Of a stretch of 64,000 nucleotides of DNA, positions 27,084 through 38,699 are shown piece after piece. Numbering within the stretch: position 1 is the first letter of the stretch; every line of letters starts with the position of its first letter. Below the pieces are notes generated by a model. The model was not told where the DNA came from, searched no databases, and saw nothing but the letters and a program-made list of their open reading frames with translations. The DNA is from Cristatella mucedo (Eukaryota > Bryozoa > Phylactolaemata > Cristatellidae): positions 1,642,501 through 1,706,500 of the forward strand of contig WPIO01000052.1 in NCBI GenBank assembly GCA_009760855.2. The letters run 5' to 3'. The position numbers were made by a program, and so were the translations under genes.

Positions 27084-30000
27084 ATTAAAGGCCTCGGGGG
27101 CGAGCGCTACGTCCACCTCGTCGCTCACCACCGCCACCGCCGTCGCCACTACCACCGCCCCGGAGCAGTCGCAGCTGCCAACGCCAGCTTTCCCGCGGAA
27201 GCGCTGGCGCCGCCACCGCCGCGTCGTCGTCGGAGCCAGTGAGAATATTATTAGCATTATTTATTCGACGATTTCGTGAGAGCTCGGCGCTCGATGGCGG
27301 CGCACGCGGCTTTGCCGCATGGCGACAGCGGCGGGCCACGCCGTTGAGAGCTAAACATACCATGCTGCTCGAGCGACGCACGCCAGCAACAAAGCGCGGG
27401 CGCGGGCGCGTGCGCTGCTCGGGCGCGCCGTCTGCACGACCGAGCGGCGCGCAAGACGAGCTGGCTAAGGCTAGCGAGCAGCGCCAGCCGTCGACCGGTC
27501 GCCGCGCGGAGCGGCGCGTCTCGACGCGCGCGCCGCTCCGCCGCTCAGCACGAGCGAACGCAGCGAAGCGGCTGCAGTCGACACCGGAGGCCGGGCGCGA
27601 GAGACGAAGGACGAGGCGGCATGAGGGACTTTTTTCTGTAGAGCGCAGAACGAGCAGTCCGAGGCGCGAAGCCTATCGAGCCTTTTCCAGGCCCAGAGAG
27701 AGTCTCTCTGGAGCTGCTTCGCGCACGTGACCCGCGCCGCGGAGCGGAGCCGGACGCGGAGCGAGCCCCATCGGTCAATGGCGAGCTCACTTTTTTTTGT
27801 TCGCCGCATCGCGCGCGCCTCCCGCAGCGAGCTGCCGCCGTTGAGCGCGGGACCCGCGCGCGCGTGCGCGCACGTTGTATTTCCGCCCAGACCCTAGCCG
27901 GCGGCCTCGATTGAGGACCGGATGCTAGCCAGACGTCGTCACCCGCCGGCCTCCGGACGTCGCCCCCCGGGCGTGTCGCAGCGGGCCGCACGCTCGGTGG
28001 GTCTGGGTGCTCGGCGCCGGCGCTCGTTGCCTCCCAGCTCGCTGTCTAGTGCTCGGGGTACGCGGGCGACCGCGAGCCCGCGGGCGACTCGGTAAGAACC
28101 GGACGAACGTCGGCCGCCTCGCCGACTCTGCCGCCAGCGATAAACATGGTCAATGTCACGACCGCGCGCGCGCACCCGGCGACTCGCACGAGAAAGCGGT
28201 CAGCCCCTCAATCCAATGGAAACGGACGCTGCCACCGCTGGGTGCAACGGCGGCGCCGGCGACTGCCGTCGGGTGAGGTGCATCGGTCGGGGGGGGGGGG
28301 GGCAGTTGTCGGGCCACTCGACGCGACGTCGACACGCCGACCTCCCGCTGCGCGCCCCCACCTGCGCGAGCTCTCCGCCGGTGCGCAGCGAGCGCACTGG
28401 CCAGCCAGCTACCGAATGCACCTACGCACACCTAGTGCACCTCATCGCGCCTACAGCGGTGGGCGCACCGTGGTAGGCGCTCGAGCCAGCCGCCCACTCG
28501 GCGGGCTTCGGCGAGAGCACGCTTCCATCCATCCCGAAAGGCACCTCGCTGCCGCGTCGCTCGCCGGCGGCGGCAACCGTCGCAGCCCTTCCTTCAGACG
28601 TACGAGCGAGGGCTGGTCGAAGCGCTGCAACCGGAAACGACTCCGCTAGCCGACGGGCGGCACGTCGAGAATGCGAGCAGCTTGGGCAGCCACAGCCGGC
28701 GCAGCGAGCGCGTCGCATCGCGAACGCGTGCTGCGCGCGCAGCGGAGACCGCGGGACTGCCGCCGCCGCCGCGTCGCCGGCGAACGAAGCGAGCGCGCCG
28801 GCGTGGCATCCGCGCCAGCGGGCGAAGCCGAACGCGGTGGGGGAGGGGGGCCAGCGGCCGCCGCCCCGCCCCCCCCCCGGGTTCCTCCTCGGACGGTCGT
28901 CGTGGAAGGACCGCTCGGCGCGCCCTTCAGCCTCCTACGCGCGCCTGAATGGGAAGGAAGGTCAAGGTTTGGCACTCCCTCGGCTGCATCCCGCGCCACC
29001 CCTCTGGCGATAAGCGGAGCCAAGAGTGGGGCCATCGGCTCTGACGTAAGGGGACGCGGCGGTGCTCGCTAGGACGGTGCGCTGGGCGCCCGCGAGCGCA
29101 CGCTGCGCCGGCCTCTCGCCGGGAAAAGCGCACGGCGCCGCTGCCGGGGCACCCGCCAGCGCTCGCCCTTCGCGGCGCTGCGGGGGCGCCGCCTTATTAG
29201 CAGCAGCAGCAGCCGCAGCGGCCGCTGAGCGCGCGCAGGCGCGGCCGCTCCGGCTTCTCACCTACCTAGCCGGCGTCTTGCGCAACAGCTGCTAATCATC
29301 GGTAGCGTCGAGTAGCCGGCCGGCGGCGGCAGCCCCGGGGAATGCCTATTAACAGGAAAGGCTGGGTCAGCTCCGGTCATTCGGCGGGCCCGCCCGCCCG
29401 CCCGCCGGCCGCGCAGCTGCTGCTGCTGCTGCGCTGCTATCAACCGACCATCGGAGGCGGGGCGCCGCCGTCGCCAGCGCCGCCGCACCCGCTTTGCTAG
29501 CTCGCGCTCGACCGGCAGACGACTCGCCGGGCCAAGTCGTCGGTGCGAGACGTGCGTCGTCGGCGGCGGCGCGAACCTCTCGTCGTGATCCACGACACTT
29601 CACGTTACTCGCGGCACGATATATACGGCAGTCCCACCGGGTCTCCAGTTGCGGAAGCGAGCCCTGCTTCATCGGAGCGTCGTGCCGCGACGACGACCAG
29701 CCCGGATCGGCAGGCTTCGACGACTCACACTTTATCCGATAGGAGGCAATCGAAGCGATCGAAGGAAAGTGTAGTTGAAGGAAAATCCGAGCGATCGAAG
29801 AGGAGAGCGCGCGCAGCGCGCCCGCGCTCTGTCGCCGACGCGCCCGCGCTCTGACGCCGACACGCCCGCGATCTGTCGCCGACATGCCTGCGCCGCAGCC
29901 GCCACGACGCGTGAACGTTAGGCGAAAGCAGACGGCGTCGATGCGCTCGCGCGGCGGCTCGCCGAAATTGTCGCCAGCGCAGCGCAGCAACTGAGGACAA

Positions 30001-30654
30001 TATCGCGCCGGGTCGAAACCGGTCTTTGGCGGCGGCGGGCCCCCATCCGCGGGGCGTCGCTTCCGATCGCCGCGCGGCCGGCGTTTTGCGCGCTCGAACG
30101 TCGATCTCTGCGATCGCCCGCGTCCGGATGAGCGGTGCGAGCGATGCGCAGGCGCAGTCCGAGGAAGCGCGCCTAGATAGGGCGGCGGCGGCGGCGGCCG
30201 CCGCCGCGCGCAAGAAATCGATGGAGTTCTAACCGCCCGCGGAGCCGGGGACGAATGAGCGCGATATGGTAATTAAGCGGCTTCTGCGCCGCCGAGAGGC
30301 GACTACGACTGAGATCCCATGCTTGGAGGCGTGGCCGTATTTCTCCGCACGGAGAGACGGGGGGGGGGGGGCGCTCGCTTAAAAAGCAAGGAGCGGAACG
30401 GAAGCAGTGGAAGCTGCTGGGTGGAAGCAGCTCGCGACCAAAGTGTCGCCAATGGCCGCACAGCGCTACAAAGCTAGAGCCACCAGTAGCGATGCCGCTG
30501 AATGCCAAGATACCCTAATGACTGTCGATGGTTAGCACCCGTGGAACTCGTCTGTTTAAAAGGCTGAACAGCTGCACAGCTAGGTACTAAAGGTATCTGC
30601 ACTTCTTCAGCCGTGCCGGTTCGGATCCGCTTCGGCCCTCTCCACCGAGGGAAG

Positions 30655-30755
30655 CTGGAGGGGAAGGAGGAGGAGGAAAGTGAAGAGGAGGAGATGGAGG
30701 AGAAGGAAAATGAGGAGGAGGAGAAGGAGGAGGAAGAAAGGAGGAGCAGGAGGTT
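30655..30755. repeat. Purine-only tract (GGA/GAA)
   Basis: About 100 bases almost without pyrimidine on the plus strand. Glu/Lys-rich frames here are compositional. Confidence 0.9.
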
Positions 30756-30977
30756 TATTTCTGGACCCCAATCTTCCTCCGCACTCGCACTTTCGCAAGC
30801 CGTCGCGCTCCGGCGAACCCAGCCGCCCCGCCGCCGTCACGTCAGCCTTCCTTACACCGTGGACGATCGTTGGAGGCGCGAACCGCGAGGCTAGCGAAAA
30901 TGGCGCCGCGCTGCGGCGCCACAAAGCCGACTCGGCAGGGCGTGCATCCTTCTTTAATTAAGCTCGCTCCGCGCGAG

Positions 30978-31015
30978 GCGCGCCGATCGAGCGGAGGCCC
31001 GCTCGATCGGCGCGC
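30978..31015. other. Perfect inverted repeat, 17-bp arms, 4-base spacer
   Basis: Left arm GCGCGCCGATCGAGCGG, spacer AGGC, right arm its exact reverse complement. In CpG-dense DNA without a recognised gene. Confidence 0.9.
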
Positions 31016-32477
31016 TTCCGGACCCGTCAACCCGCGGCCGCCGCCTCCTCGCGCGTGGGGCGGCGCGCTTGCTTCGGAAGTACGCGGCGCCGCTCCCGCA
31101 GGAGGCGGACGCGCGGCTCTCGCCACTGCGGGCCACGGTTGGCCGGAGACGGTCAGAAGAGAGGTGGGCGACTGAGCGCGAGCGCCCCGGCGAGTATTTC
31201 ACGCAGCGTCGGCTGAGCAGTGCAAAGCGCCGGAAACCGGCCGCCGGGAGCGCCGCGAAAAGCGCGGTCGTGCGAGGCTCGCGCCGGTACATTGTAGTCG
31301 AACCGTAATTGGCGGAAGCTCGCGCTCGACCCGCCGGCGTCTCCTCGCGGCGCCGCGGAAGCGGCGGCGGCGCGAGGATGCGAGAACCCGTACCGTACTG
31401 ATGGCGCGCGGGATACGTTCAGGGAAACTATTCACCAGCAGGATTCGTGGTCAGTGGTTGGCCAAGTCCCACCCCGTTAGCCATCCGCCGATGCCGACGA
31501 CCACTGATGCGATTGTAAAACTCGGGTTTAATGTAGACGAACTGTCAGCCAGACAGTATGCTACCCCAAACGCGCCTAGATGGCGAGAGGAACATACTTC
31601 CGTGTCGTAAATACACCAAATTGGCGAGAGGAATGTAATGCATGCCACCCTGCGAGAGATAAATCGTGAAATCCCAAGTCACGTTCGACTACCCTCCGAG
31701 CTTGCGCCTCCGCTAAGGACGGCGGCGGCGGCGGCGGTCGCGGAGCCAGTGCTGGGGGCCCGCGAAAGCTCGTTGACAAATTTCCATCTCGGTGCGCTTT
31801 CGATTCGTCAAGCGGACGAGGGCAGTCGGTCGGCGCATCGCGAGCCAGGCCCGCGCCGCTGGCATAGTTGCGAGTGGCGAAACGAACGCCGCCCGCTTGA
31901 CGCCCGTCGGGGCATTCGGTCTCCGGTCAGACTCCGACGACTCCCGGACTGACAACACGCGCCAGGAACCGTCCGAGAGCATTCCTCGCACGACTCGGTA
32001 AAACAAGAAGAGAGGAACAGGATCGGAAGATGGCCGCTCGGTACCCAGTCGCCTTCCTCGCTCATCACCGGCGCTCACTGCTGGCGCTCACTGCCGCGGA
32101 GCAGGTCCAGCGCTCCCGCCGGCGCCCCGACTCTTCCGACACCAGTCACCCCGCGCGTCGTCGGAGCAGCGAGCCATCGAAGCGAAAGAAGGCTGGCTCG
32201 AGATTGTATGTTTTTTGCCAACGAGGTCATTCGCGATTGGCTACATCGTTAGATTTTGTAACTGCCGCCTGCGTCATCCATCGGATTAGCTATTCAGCTT
32301 TGGCGGCCGCTCGGCGAGATTCCTAGCCAAGAGAGCGTCTCTCGATCTACGCTGCGGTCGGCAGCAAATTGCGCTGGCTGCGCGTAGCGCTCAAATGGCG
32401 ATTGCAGGCAAAGCAGCGACGGTGCGCTCAAAGCATACTTCGAAATCTCGCACAGTATTCCGCGCGCGAGCGCGCTC

Positions 32478-32575
32478 TCGACGACGCGCGACGACGCGCG
32501 ACGACTCGCTCTCGACGACGACTCGTTCTCGACGACGAGCGCGCTCTCGACGACGACGTGCGACGACGGCGGCGT
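32478..32575. repeat. CGACGA-type imperfect tandem repeat
   Basis: Alternating CGACGACG and CGCTCTCGACGACG blocks in CpG-dense DNA. The open frames it creates are Arg/Ser/Asp-rich and meaningless. Confidence 0.7.
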
Positions 32576-32706
32576 GCGATCCGCTTGCGGCAATCCGCGG
32601 ACGCCAGAGCCAGCCAGAACGTTTCGCTGCGGCTCTGGCGCCAGAGCGCATTGGCGAAATGCCTCGAAGTTTCGAAGCGCGCCCGCGTTCGCTCAACGCT
32701 GAAAGC

Positions 32707-32743
32707 CGCCTGGCGCTCGCGATCACCTCGCGAGCGCCAGGCG
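32707..32743. other. Perfect inverted repeat, 16-bp arms, 5-base spacer
   Basis: Left arm CGCCTGGCGCTCGCGA, spacer TCACC, right arm its exact reverse complement. A 16-base perfect palindrome GCTCTGGCGCCAGAGC lies 60 bases upstream (32632-32647). Confidence 0.9.
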
Positions 32744-32922
32744 AAGTCGCGCGCGAGACCCGCTCGTCGCAGACGCGGAACTGCCGCGTCGGCGTAAGAG
32801 CATTTATTGCCACTGCGCCGCGTGTGCGTATTAAAATACGCCGGCTGGTGCCTGCGCACCGGCGCCGCCGGCGCTACGCTCGGCTAGCGTACTAAGAGGC
32901 TGTGCGTTTCCTATGCCGATCG

Positions 32923-32932
32923 GTCACGTGAC
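32923..32932. promoter_or_regulatory. GTCACGTGAC E-box palindrome
   Basis: Exact 10-base palindrome of the kind bound by USF and MiT/TFE factors, at the downstream edge of the CpG-dense block. Binding is not shown. Confidence 0.35.
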
Positions 32933-33032
32933 AGGACAAGCGTCCGCGCGAGGCCCGTAGTGCGTCCGCGCGGCTGAGCTACGGCAGCCGTCTGCGCGCA
33001 TCCGCCGCGCTGGCGAAAAAAGAAAGATGGTG

Positions 33033-33110
33033 AGCAAATGTAAAGCGCCTAGAGAGAGATTAAGTTCTCTGAGGGCACTTTATCAAGTGAATCATTATTA
33101 TTATTATTAT
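33033..33110 (+). mobile_element. LINE-A terminal hairpin and tail only
   Basis: GCAAATGTAAAGCGCC through GCACTTTATCAAGTG, then an ATT repeat. It is nearly identical to the end of the copy at 25.8 kb and lies at the downstream edge of the CpG-dense block. Confidence 0.85.
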
Positions 33111-33535
33111 CTGTGCGTGCAGCTCGGCGGCCACTTGCGCTGCTGCTCTTCAAGCTCAAGCCAAAAGCAGCATTTTCAAAGCCAGTTTCGAGTTACACGA
33201 CGAACGCTCTGCACTTCAGGTCGCCGCTTGCTCGACAGCGGCCAATGCCCGACCTGTGCGCACGAGATGCACCTACGCGCTTACGAAGCGGCTCCTGGAG
33301 CTAGGACCGGAGATTTTTTCCCATCGATGGCTGTGCTGACCCTCGGAGGTTTTTGTGGTTTTAATCGACTTTCCGACAACCTGCGGTTGGGTACCTTCGG
33401 TACCTAATGCTCCGGTACCACGTTCGAGTAATCGCGGCGGCGGAAGGCGGCGGCGGCCGGCGGTGGGCCGTCGTCGGTGGGCCAAACAATGCGATTTTGC
33501 GCCACAGTTTGTCATTTTCTCGCGGCTCTAGCCCC

Positions 33536-33598
33536 AACTACGCAAACATTAGGGAGCTCTTGCCCCCTAGATGCAAATGCCGGCTCTGCCACTGCTAG
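33536..33598 (-). mobile_element. Possible hAT-like terminal fragment
   Basis: On the minus strand it begins CAGTGGCAGAGCCGGC and soon has CTAGGGGGCAAGAGCTC. Similar starts are at 11204 and, one base different, 15558. CAGTGGCRGAGCC-like ends are common in hAT transposons. The other end was not found. Confidence 0.3.
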
Positions 33599-34414
33599 CA
33601 TCGCTAGCGACTCGCTGCCACGGCAACGCGGTGGAGGATGAGGGCTTCATTTTCAAACTTGGTGGTAACAAGAAGAAGCGTCGATTCGTCGCAACGAAGC
33701 GCACGATGCAGCCAAACGAATTTCGCCCCCGGCAGCCGGCTGAGTGGCCCTCCCAAGCTCAAGAGCGACGAAAATCAGGCCATCGCGCTTTTGTTAGTGG
33801 CTTAACGGTATCTCCTAGTTAGCGTAGTGGGCTTAAGGATCGACGGAAGTTCGTTGGCGGATGTCGTTGGATGCTTCCGCCTACTGAAATTATGGAGCTC
33901 GTGGCTGGTTGTTGGGTTGTTGGCGTTTATGACCTTGTTATTATAGTTGTAGCCAGTTTATGGCCCGTTGGCTGCGTTGATCGTGTTGATCGCGCCGATG
34001 CGGAGAGTGCAGGCTAACCGTGACCTTTAACTGCGAAGAGCCGGCAGCAGTTGCAGAGGGCGGCGATTTTTTAAATATCTCGCCAGTCCCTGTCTCTATC
34101 GGCGAAGGTGGCGCCGGTCCTGCAGATCGAACTGCATTGTATTCGCAGCGGCATTCTGGGAAGCTCGAGCTTATTGGGGGCAGATTCTCCGAGAGCCAAA
34201 GTCTGGAGGAGTTTGACGGGTGATTCTCGATGCCGAGGCTGGACGCTGCTGCTTCGCGAGGGCCCGGGAAAGATCGTCCATTCGAGTGCTAGTGCCGCCG
34301 AACTTTTGAGATGCAGGCGACGGTGACGACGACAAGAGAATCGAAGCAGGCGACAATCCGCTAGAAGTACAGCGGCAGAACCCGTGCGTCCAAGCGTCCA
34401 GCCCGAAGATCGGC

Positions 34415-34424
34415 GTCACGTGAC
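34415..34424. promoter_or_regulatory. GTCACGTGAC E-box palindrome
   Basis: Second exact copy of the 10-base palindrome; a near copy (ATCACGTGAC) is at 37648-37657. No gene is assigned to it. Confidence 0.3.
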
Positions 34425-34542
34425 TGAGGTGCATAGCGAAGGTCTGTGGGACAGGGGGTACCGCTAGCCTCCAGACAGCAGCAGCAGCTCTGCCGCCGCC
34501 GCCACCGCCGCCGCCACGGGAAGCTTGCTGCGCTTTTTGGAT

Positions 34543-34580
34543 AGCGGGTGCTTTATCAAGTGTATTATCATTATTTTCAG
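34543..34580 (+). mobile_element. LINE-A tail remnant
   Basis: GTGCTTTATCAAGTGTATTATCATTATT is the last part of the LINE-A end with a decayed ATT tail. Nothing upstream remains. Confidence 0.5.
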
Positions 34581-34660
34581 TATAGCAGCTGTCTGGGCAA
34601 ACAGATGCATAGATCTCGTGCATCGTCATAGCTTTCACCGGACGGAACTTTCGGTGTGCT

Positions 34661-34661
34661 A

Positions 34662-34696
<35 letters not shown>

Positions 34697-34713
34697 ACCT
34701 ACCTACCTACCTA
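34661..34713. repeat. (TGCC)n(TACC)n tetranucleotide repeat
   Basis: TGCC units switch to TACC units part-way. Confidence 0.95.
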
Positions 34714-34810
34714 CGACCTCAAGCAGCGACCGTGAAGAACTCCGTTCCATATGCTCAGACTGGGGGGGGGGGGGCTAGAAACAATCAGAACGCCTATGAA
34801 CTTCCCGGCT

Positions 34811-35253
34811 GCCCTAGGAGGAGTGGCACCTAGGGAGGCATAGCACCTAGGTAGGCATGGCACCCAGAGAGGCGTGGCACATAGGGAGGTGTGGCACTCA
34901 GGCAGGCGCGGCAAATCGAGAGGTGTGGCACCCAGTGAGGCGTGGTGCATAGGGGAGTGCCATTCAGAGAGGCGTACACCTAGAGAGGTGTGGCAACTAG
35001 GGAGACGTGCCACCCACGGAGGCATGGCACTTAGGGAGCCATGGCACCTAGGGAGGCGTGCCACCCAGGGAGGCGTGGCACAATGGCGGAGTGCCTCCCA
35101 GGGAGGCGTGGCACCTAGGGAGGCGTGGTACCTAGGGAGGTGGGCCATTTGGGGAAGCCTACCACATGGGAAGGCATGTCCCCAGAGCAGGCGGTCCGCC
35201 TGAGGAGGCGTGCGATTTGACGAGGCGAGCCACCTGGAAGGGCGTCCATTTTC
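34811..35253. repeat. Degenerate minisatellite, 17-bp unit, about 26 copies
   Basis: Unit close to GGCACCTAGGGAGGCGT. The centre (35000-35150) is most regular; both flanks drift in sequence and slightly in length. Confidence 0.9.
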
Positions 35254-36023
35254 AAAGTTCAATATCTATGAGCTTTCGGCAACTGATTGTTTAAGATGAA
35301 GTGTAATGGTGTGTCATACTTTCATAGGAACTAAAAGAGCCACTACCGGGAGTGGGTATTTACCTGTCACACACACCTGTCAGTGAGCCGTTAGTAATTC
35401 ACCGTTTGTCTGCTTAGTTCACCGCACTGCTTCGATATCTGGTCCTAGTTATCATATTGGGCAGTTGAGTGAGGTAGGAGGCCCATCGCTCTCAAATGTT
35501 CTTTTATTAGCCGCAGGTGCGAGAGCAGCTCACATCCTCTGCCCTGCTCGCACCTGCTCTGGCCGCCAGGACCGAGGGCTCGCTCTCGCATGTAGATCTA
35601 CTCAAGCCGGCAATGCCCTGCCTCCTGCTCAGCCCTTGCCCGCCTGACCCAGGCTACCGCTGTCTGACGGCCGCCTATCGGGGCGCTAGAAGTGGGGCCT
35701 TGAACCAGTATTTCCTAAAGCTCTTTTCGGTAAGTGTACTCGGCAGCAACTGGAGCCAGATCGCGAAGCCTTGCGTGGGTTTGCATTAACGAGACGGTGG
35801 TAACACCAAACCAGGCGCTCTACGACTGCCATCACGGAGCCCGATAGCTGACGGCCTCAAGTCCTCAATCCATCTGTAAGGCTTGGGACAATCCTGATAG
35901 ACCAAGTGACCAATCCTCCCAGCAGCCGCGTCCATAATTCCAGCATTGCTCTGACTCATTTCATTTGTGGGACCGAAATATAAATGAGCAAACTTGCAGT
36001 TCCAGAGATGAATATAGTTGCTT
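35254..36023. other. No gene seen
   Basis: Unique-looking DNA; nothing recognised. Confidence 0.5.
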
Positions 36024-36178
36024 CAACAGCCCATTAACAGTAGACAGAGGCAGAAGAGCCTTGGCGGCTTTTGTCCTGTTTGCAATACATAATAGCAAGT
36101 TACTTCAGCAGGATTAGAACCCGCGCGACCTGGGTAGTGAAGCGAAAATACTGTACCGATAGGCTGAGATCCTCAACG
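36024..36178 (-). mobile_element. SINE-B copy, strongly diverged
   Basis: Minus strand: CTATCGGTACAGTATTTTCGC, B-box-like GGGTTCTAATCCTG and GCCGCCAAGGCTCTTCTG keep the SINE-B order, with many changes between. Confidence 0.5.
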
Positions 36179-36272
36179 AAGCAGAGCTGTGCCTGGTAAT
36201 AAAAAAACCTAAATCGGAGGCATTAGACATGAACAATAAATTCAATGGAGATGCGAGTTTACAAATAATGAG

Positions 36273-36275
36273 AGG

Positions 36276-36318
<43 letters not shown>

Positions 36319-36324
36319 GAGAGA

Positions 36325-36407
<83 letters not shown>

Positions 36408-36534
36408 AGACAGAGATAGAGACAGAGGGACAGACAGACAGAGACAGACAGACAGACAGACAGAGAGAGACAGACAGAGAGAGAGACAGAGAGAGACAGA
36501 CAGAGAGACAGAGAGACAGAGAGACAGAGAGAGA

Positions 36535-36610
<76 letters not shown>
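36273..36610. repeat. (GA)n/(CAGA)n microsatellite
   Basis: About 340 bases of GA and CAGA units. The long Ser/Leu and Arg/Glu frames it produces are artefacts. Confidence 0.98.
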
Positions 36611-36612
<2 letters not shown>

Positions 36613-36807
36613 GGTGCAGAAAGCACACAGGAGACAGACTCTGAGGCAGAGACAGCCAAAGAGTGGGGAGGACAAAGTGAAAAGAGGATTGAAATGGAGA
36701 TGGACTGTAAGATCTGGACAGGGATGGGGAAGTAAGGAGAAGCTCATGGATGTACACCAGCCTCGAGCGAGGGCAAGCAGGGACACGCGCACACCTGTCA
36801 CACATGA

Positions 36808-36966
36808 ACGCACACACACATACACATATGCACACACGCACACACAGACACGCACACACACACACACGAATACGCACACACACATATACACACTCTCACG
36901 CACACGCGCACTCTCTCTCACGCGCACACATGCAGATGCACAGGCACACTAACACACTGACACATG
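36808..36966. repeat. (CA)n microsatellite, interrupted
   Basis: CA units with CG, TA and CT interruptions. Confidence 0.9.
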
Positions 36967-38205
36967 CACATAACGTTAGTACGGGCTCAGTAGAGTTCTC
37001 AAGTCGGCAAGACAAGCAGCAGGGGCCTGACTCCGGGCAGTGCATCTGTGGAGTGGCCAGGCGGCAGGCCATGTCCCCGAGAGCCATCTGCCCTCCCTCC
37101 AATTGGTTACAGCCGCGAACCCGTGAATCCGGCGGTTGTACTGCAAAGGAGCGTCGTCATGGCTGATTCCACCGAGTAGGGGCTTCCGCAGAACGAATGG
37201 CTGCTTCTGACTCGGCCTTCCAGAGGTGACCACCTCGGTGGCAGCCGCAGCAGCAGCTGCTGCTACTGCGGCTGCTGCCGGGCCGTACCTCTACTGATAG
37301 CAGCCGGTCGGCGGCTGAGCTACCGAAGGTTCCCCCTGCGGCTCGTTAGGTGCCATGCCTGCACATGTGCAATTAGTTGGTTATTAGCTCGGCCAGCAGT
37401 CTTGCCCATGCAGGAAGGTTCCCTAATTGAGCCGAGGAGTCAGCCAATGTCCGTCGCTGGCAGCAGATCGCCGGCGGTGGCTGCTGCTTCCTCTGCTGCT
37501 TCGCCGATTGGGCCGCCTCTCCTGCCCGCCTGGAATGGCTGCAGCCCGCAGCTCTCGAGGCCGCGGAGAAAGGGGGCTGAGCTCGAGCAGCCACCGTCCC
37601 GGCAGGAACCTGTCTCGAGAGAGGCCTTGCAGCAGCAGCAGCAATTATCACGTGACCGTGTAAAATCACATAACAAGTGCACGCGATGCCGGTTGCAATC
37701 GACCCGAAGTAGTGCAACTTGGTTACTCGTGACACACTTTCTTCATCTTCCCGTGATTGGTCTGCCAATGGGAAAATCAAGTCTGACGATCACCCCCTTG
37801 GTTAATCCTGGCTATGCCTGACTCATCGCCGGTTTGCAGATGGGCAAAAACAGCATACAGATTTGCCCAATTAGTGGATTAAGGTCAGCACGGGTATCGA
37901 AATCAAATGAGGTGAGTTGGTATTAACTTCAGGTGTAGAAATACATGGCTTCAACTCAAAAGCTTCGTAGGGCCATTCTTTTCTCTCTAGAACTAAGATA
38001 TCTGCTGGGAGGTGATTTCCCAAAGAAGTGTATCCAGAATGACCTCTTGCTTGGACGTTTTCAGAGAGACCAATGACAAGAGGGTCAGCTACACCTTATC
38101 AACACATTCGATCTTCATGCTCTATACAGGTTAATCCATCCATCACACCGCCTCTCTACACACATCCAAAATGTTCAGCCACCCCTTTGGAGCATGCGAT
38201 CAAAA
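36967..38205. other. No gene seen
   Basis: CTG/CAG-rich patches at 37245-37280 and 37625-37645; frames are Gln/Ala/Ser-rich and unrecognised. Confidence 0.5.
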
Positions 38206-38239
38206 TCCGCTCTCTCTCTCCATCCCTCGCCCTCTCTCT

Positions 38240-38288
<49 letters not shown>
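38206..38288. repeat. (CT)n microsatellite
   Basis: CT run, interrupted at its start. Confidence 0.97.
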
Positions 38289-38293
<5 letters not shown>

Positions 38294-38699
38294 AAGCCCA
38301 TCTCCCCATCTGTCTGTCTCTTTCGTGCCATTCTTATCCAAGCATAAGCATGCAGGTGGTCGCATTCCCAGCAGCAAAGAGCACATCACATGATCATCCG
38401 TCATCGGCAGTCCCAGATGGTGTGCAAGGCGAACGACGGGTGCAGCAACCAGCTCATACCCAGAGCAAAGTATTGTGGGACGGCCTAGAAGCTGAGGCCG
38501 GGAGGGGCTACTAAACGATGCACTCGGCCTGTGTAGTGTTCTTTAAAGTGTTAATGTTCCAAGATACACAATGTCGAGCTTCATACAGAACTGCTCCGGG
38601 CTGTTCTGCATCTATATAGAGCATATCAGGATAGTGATATGAGCGATATCTAAAGGCCTAGATGTCCTCGACCGGCACTTCTGTGCCAGCGGCCAACAG

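Larger units (their letters stand above)
27079..33032. other. CpG-dense block without recognised gene
   Basis: About 6 kb of very GC-rich DNA with high CpG content, G runs (28289-28302, 30359-30370), YY1-like motifs (AAATGGCGCC at 30898, AAGATGGCCGC at 32027) and two perfect inverted repeats. Composition suggests an unmethylated promoter region. Many overlapping Arg/Ala/Ser-rich frames on both strands exist because stop codons are rare in such DNA; none shows a domain. One or more untranslated or short first exons could be hidden here. Confidence 0.5.
33111..34542. other. No gene seen
   Basis: A frame at 33571-33822 contains EDEGFIFKLGGNKKKRRFV, which is protein-like but unrecognised; its first bases overlap the possible hAT end. 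Confidence 0.4.

Noticed and set aside
27239-32895. Numerous Arg/Ala-rich frames of 100-200 codons on both strands
   Set aside because: Expected from extreme GC content where stop codons are rare; they overlap one another and show no domain or exon structure.
34711-35262. 183-codon frame with repeated short Pro/His/Leu motifs
   Set aside because: Translation of the 17-bp minisatellite; the apparent protein repeat follows from the DNA period.
36229-36927. Frames of up to 222 codons rich in Ser/Leu or Arg/Glu
   Set aside because: Direct translation of the GA/CT microsatellite.
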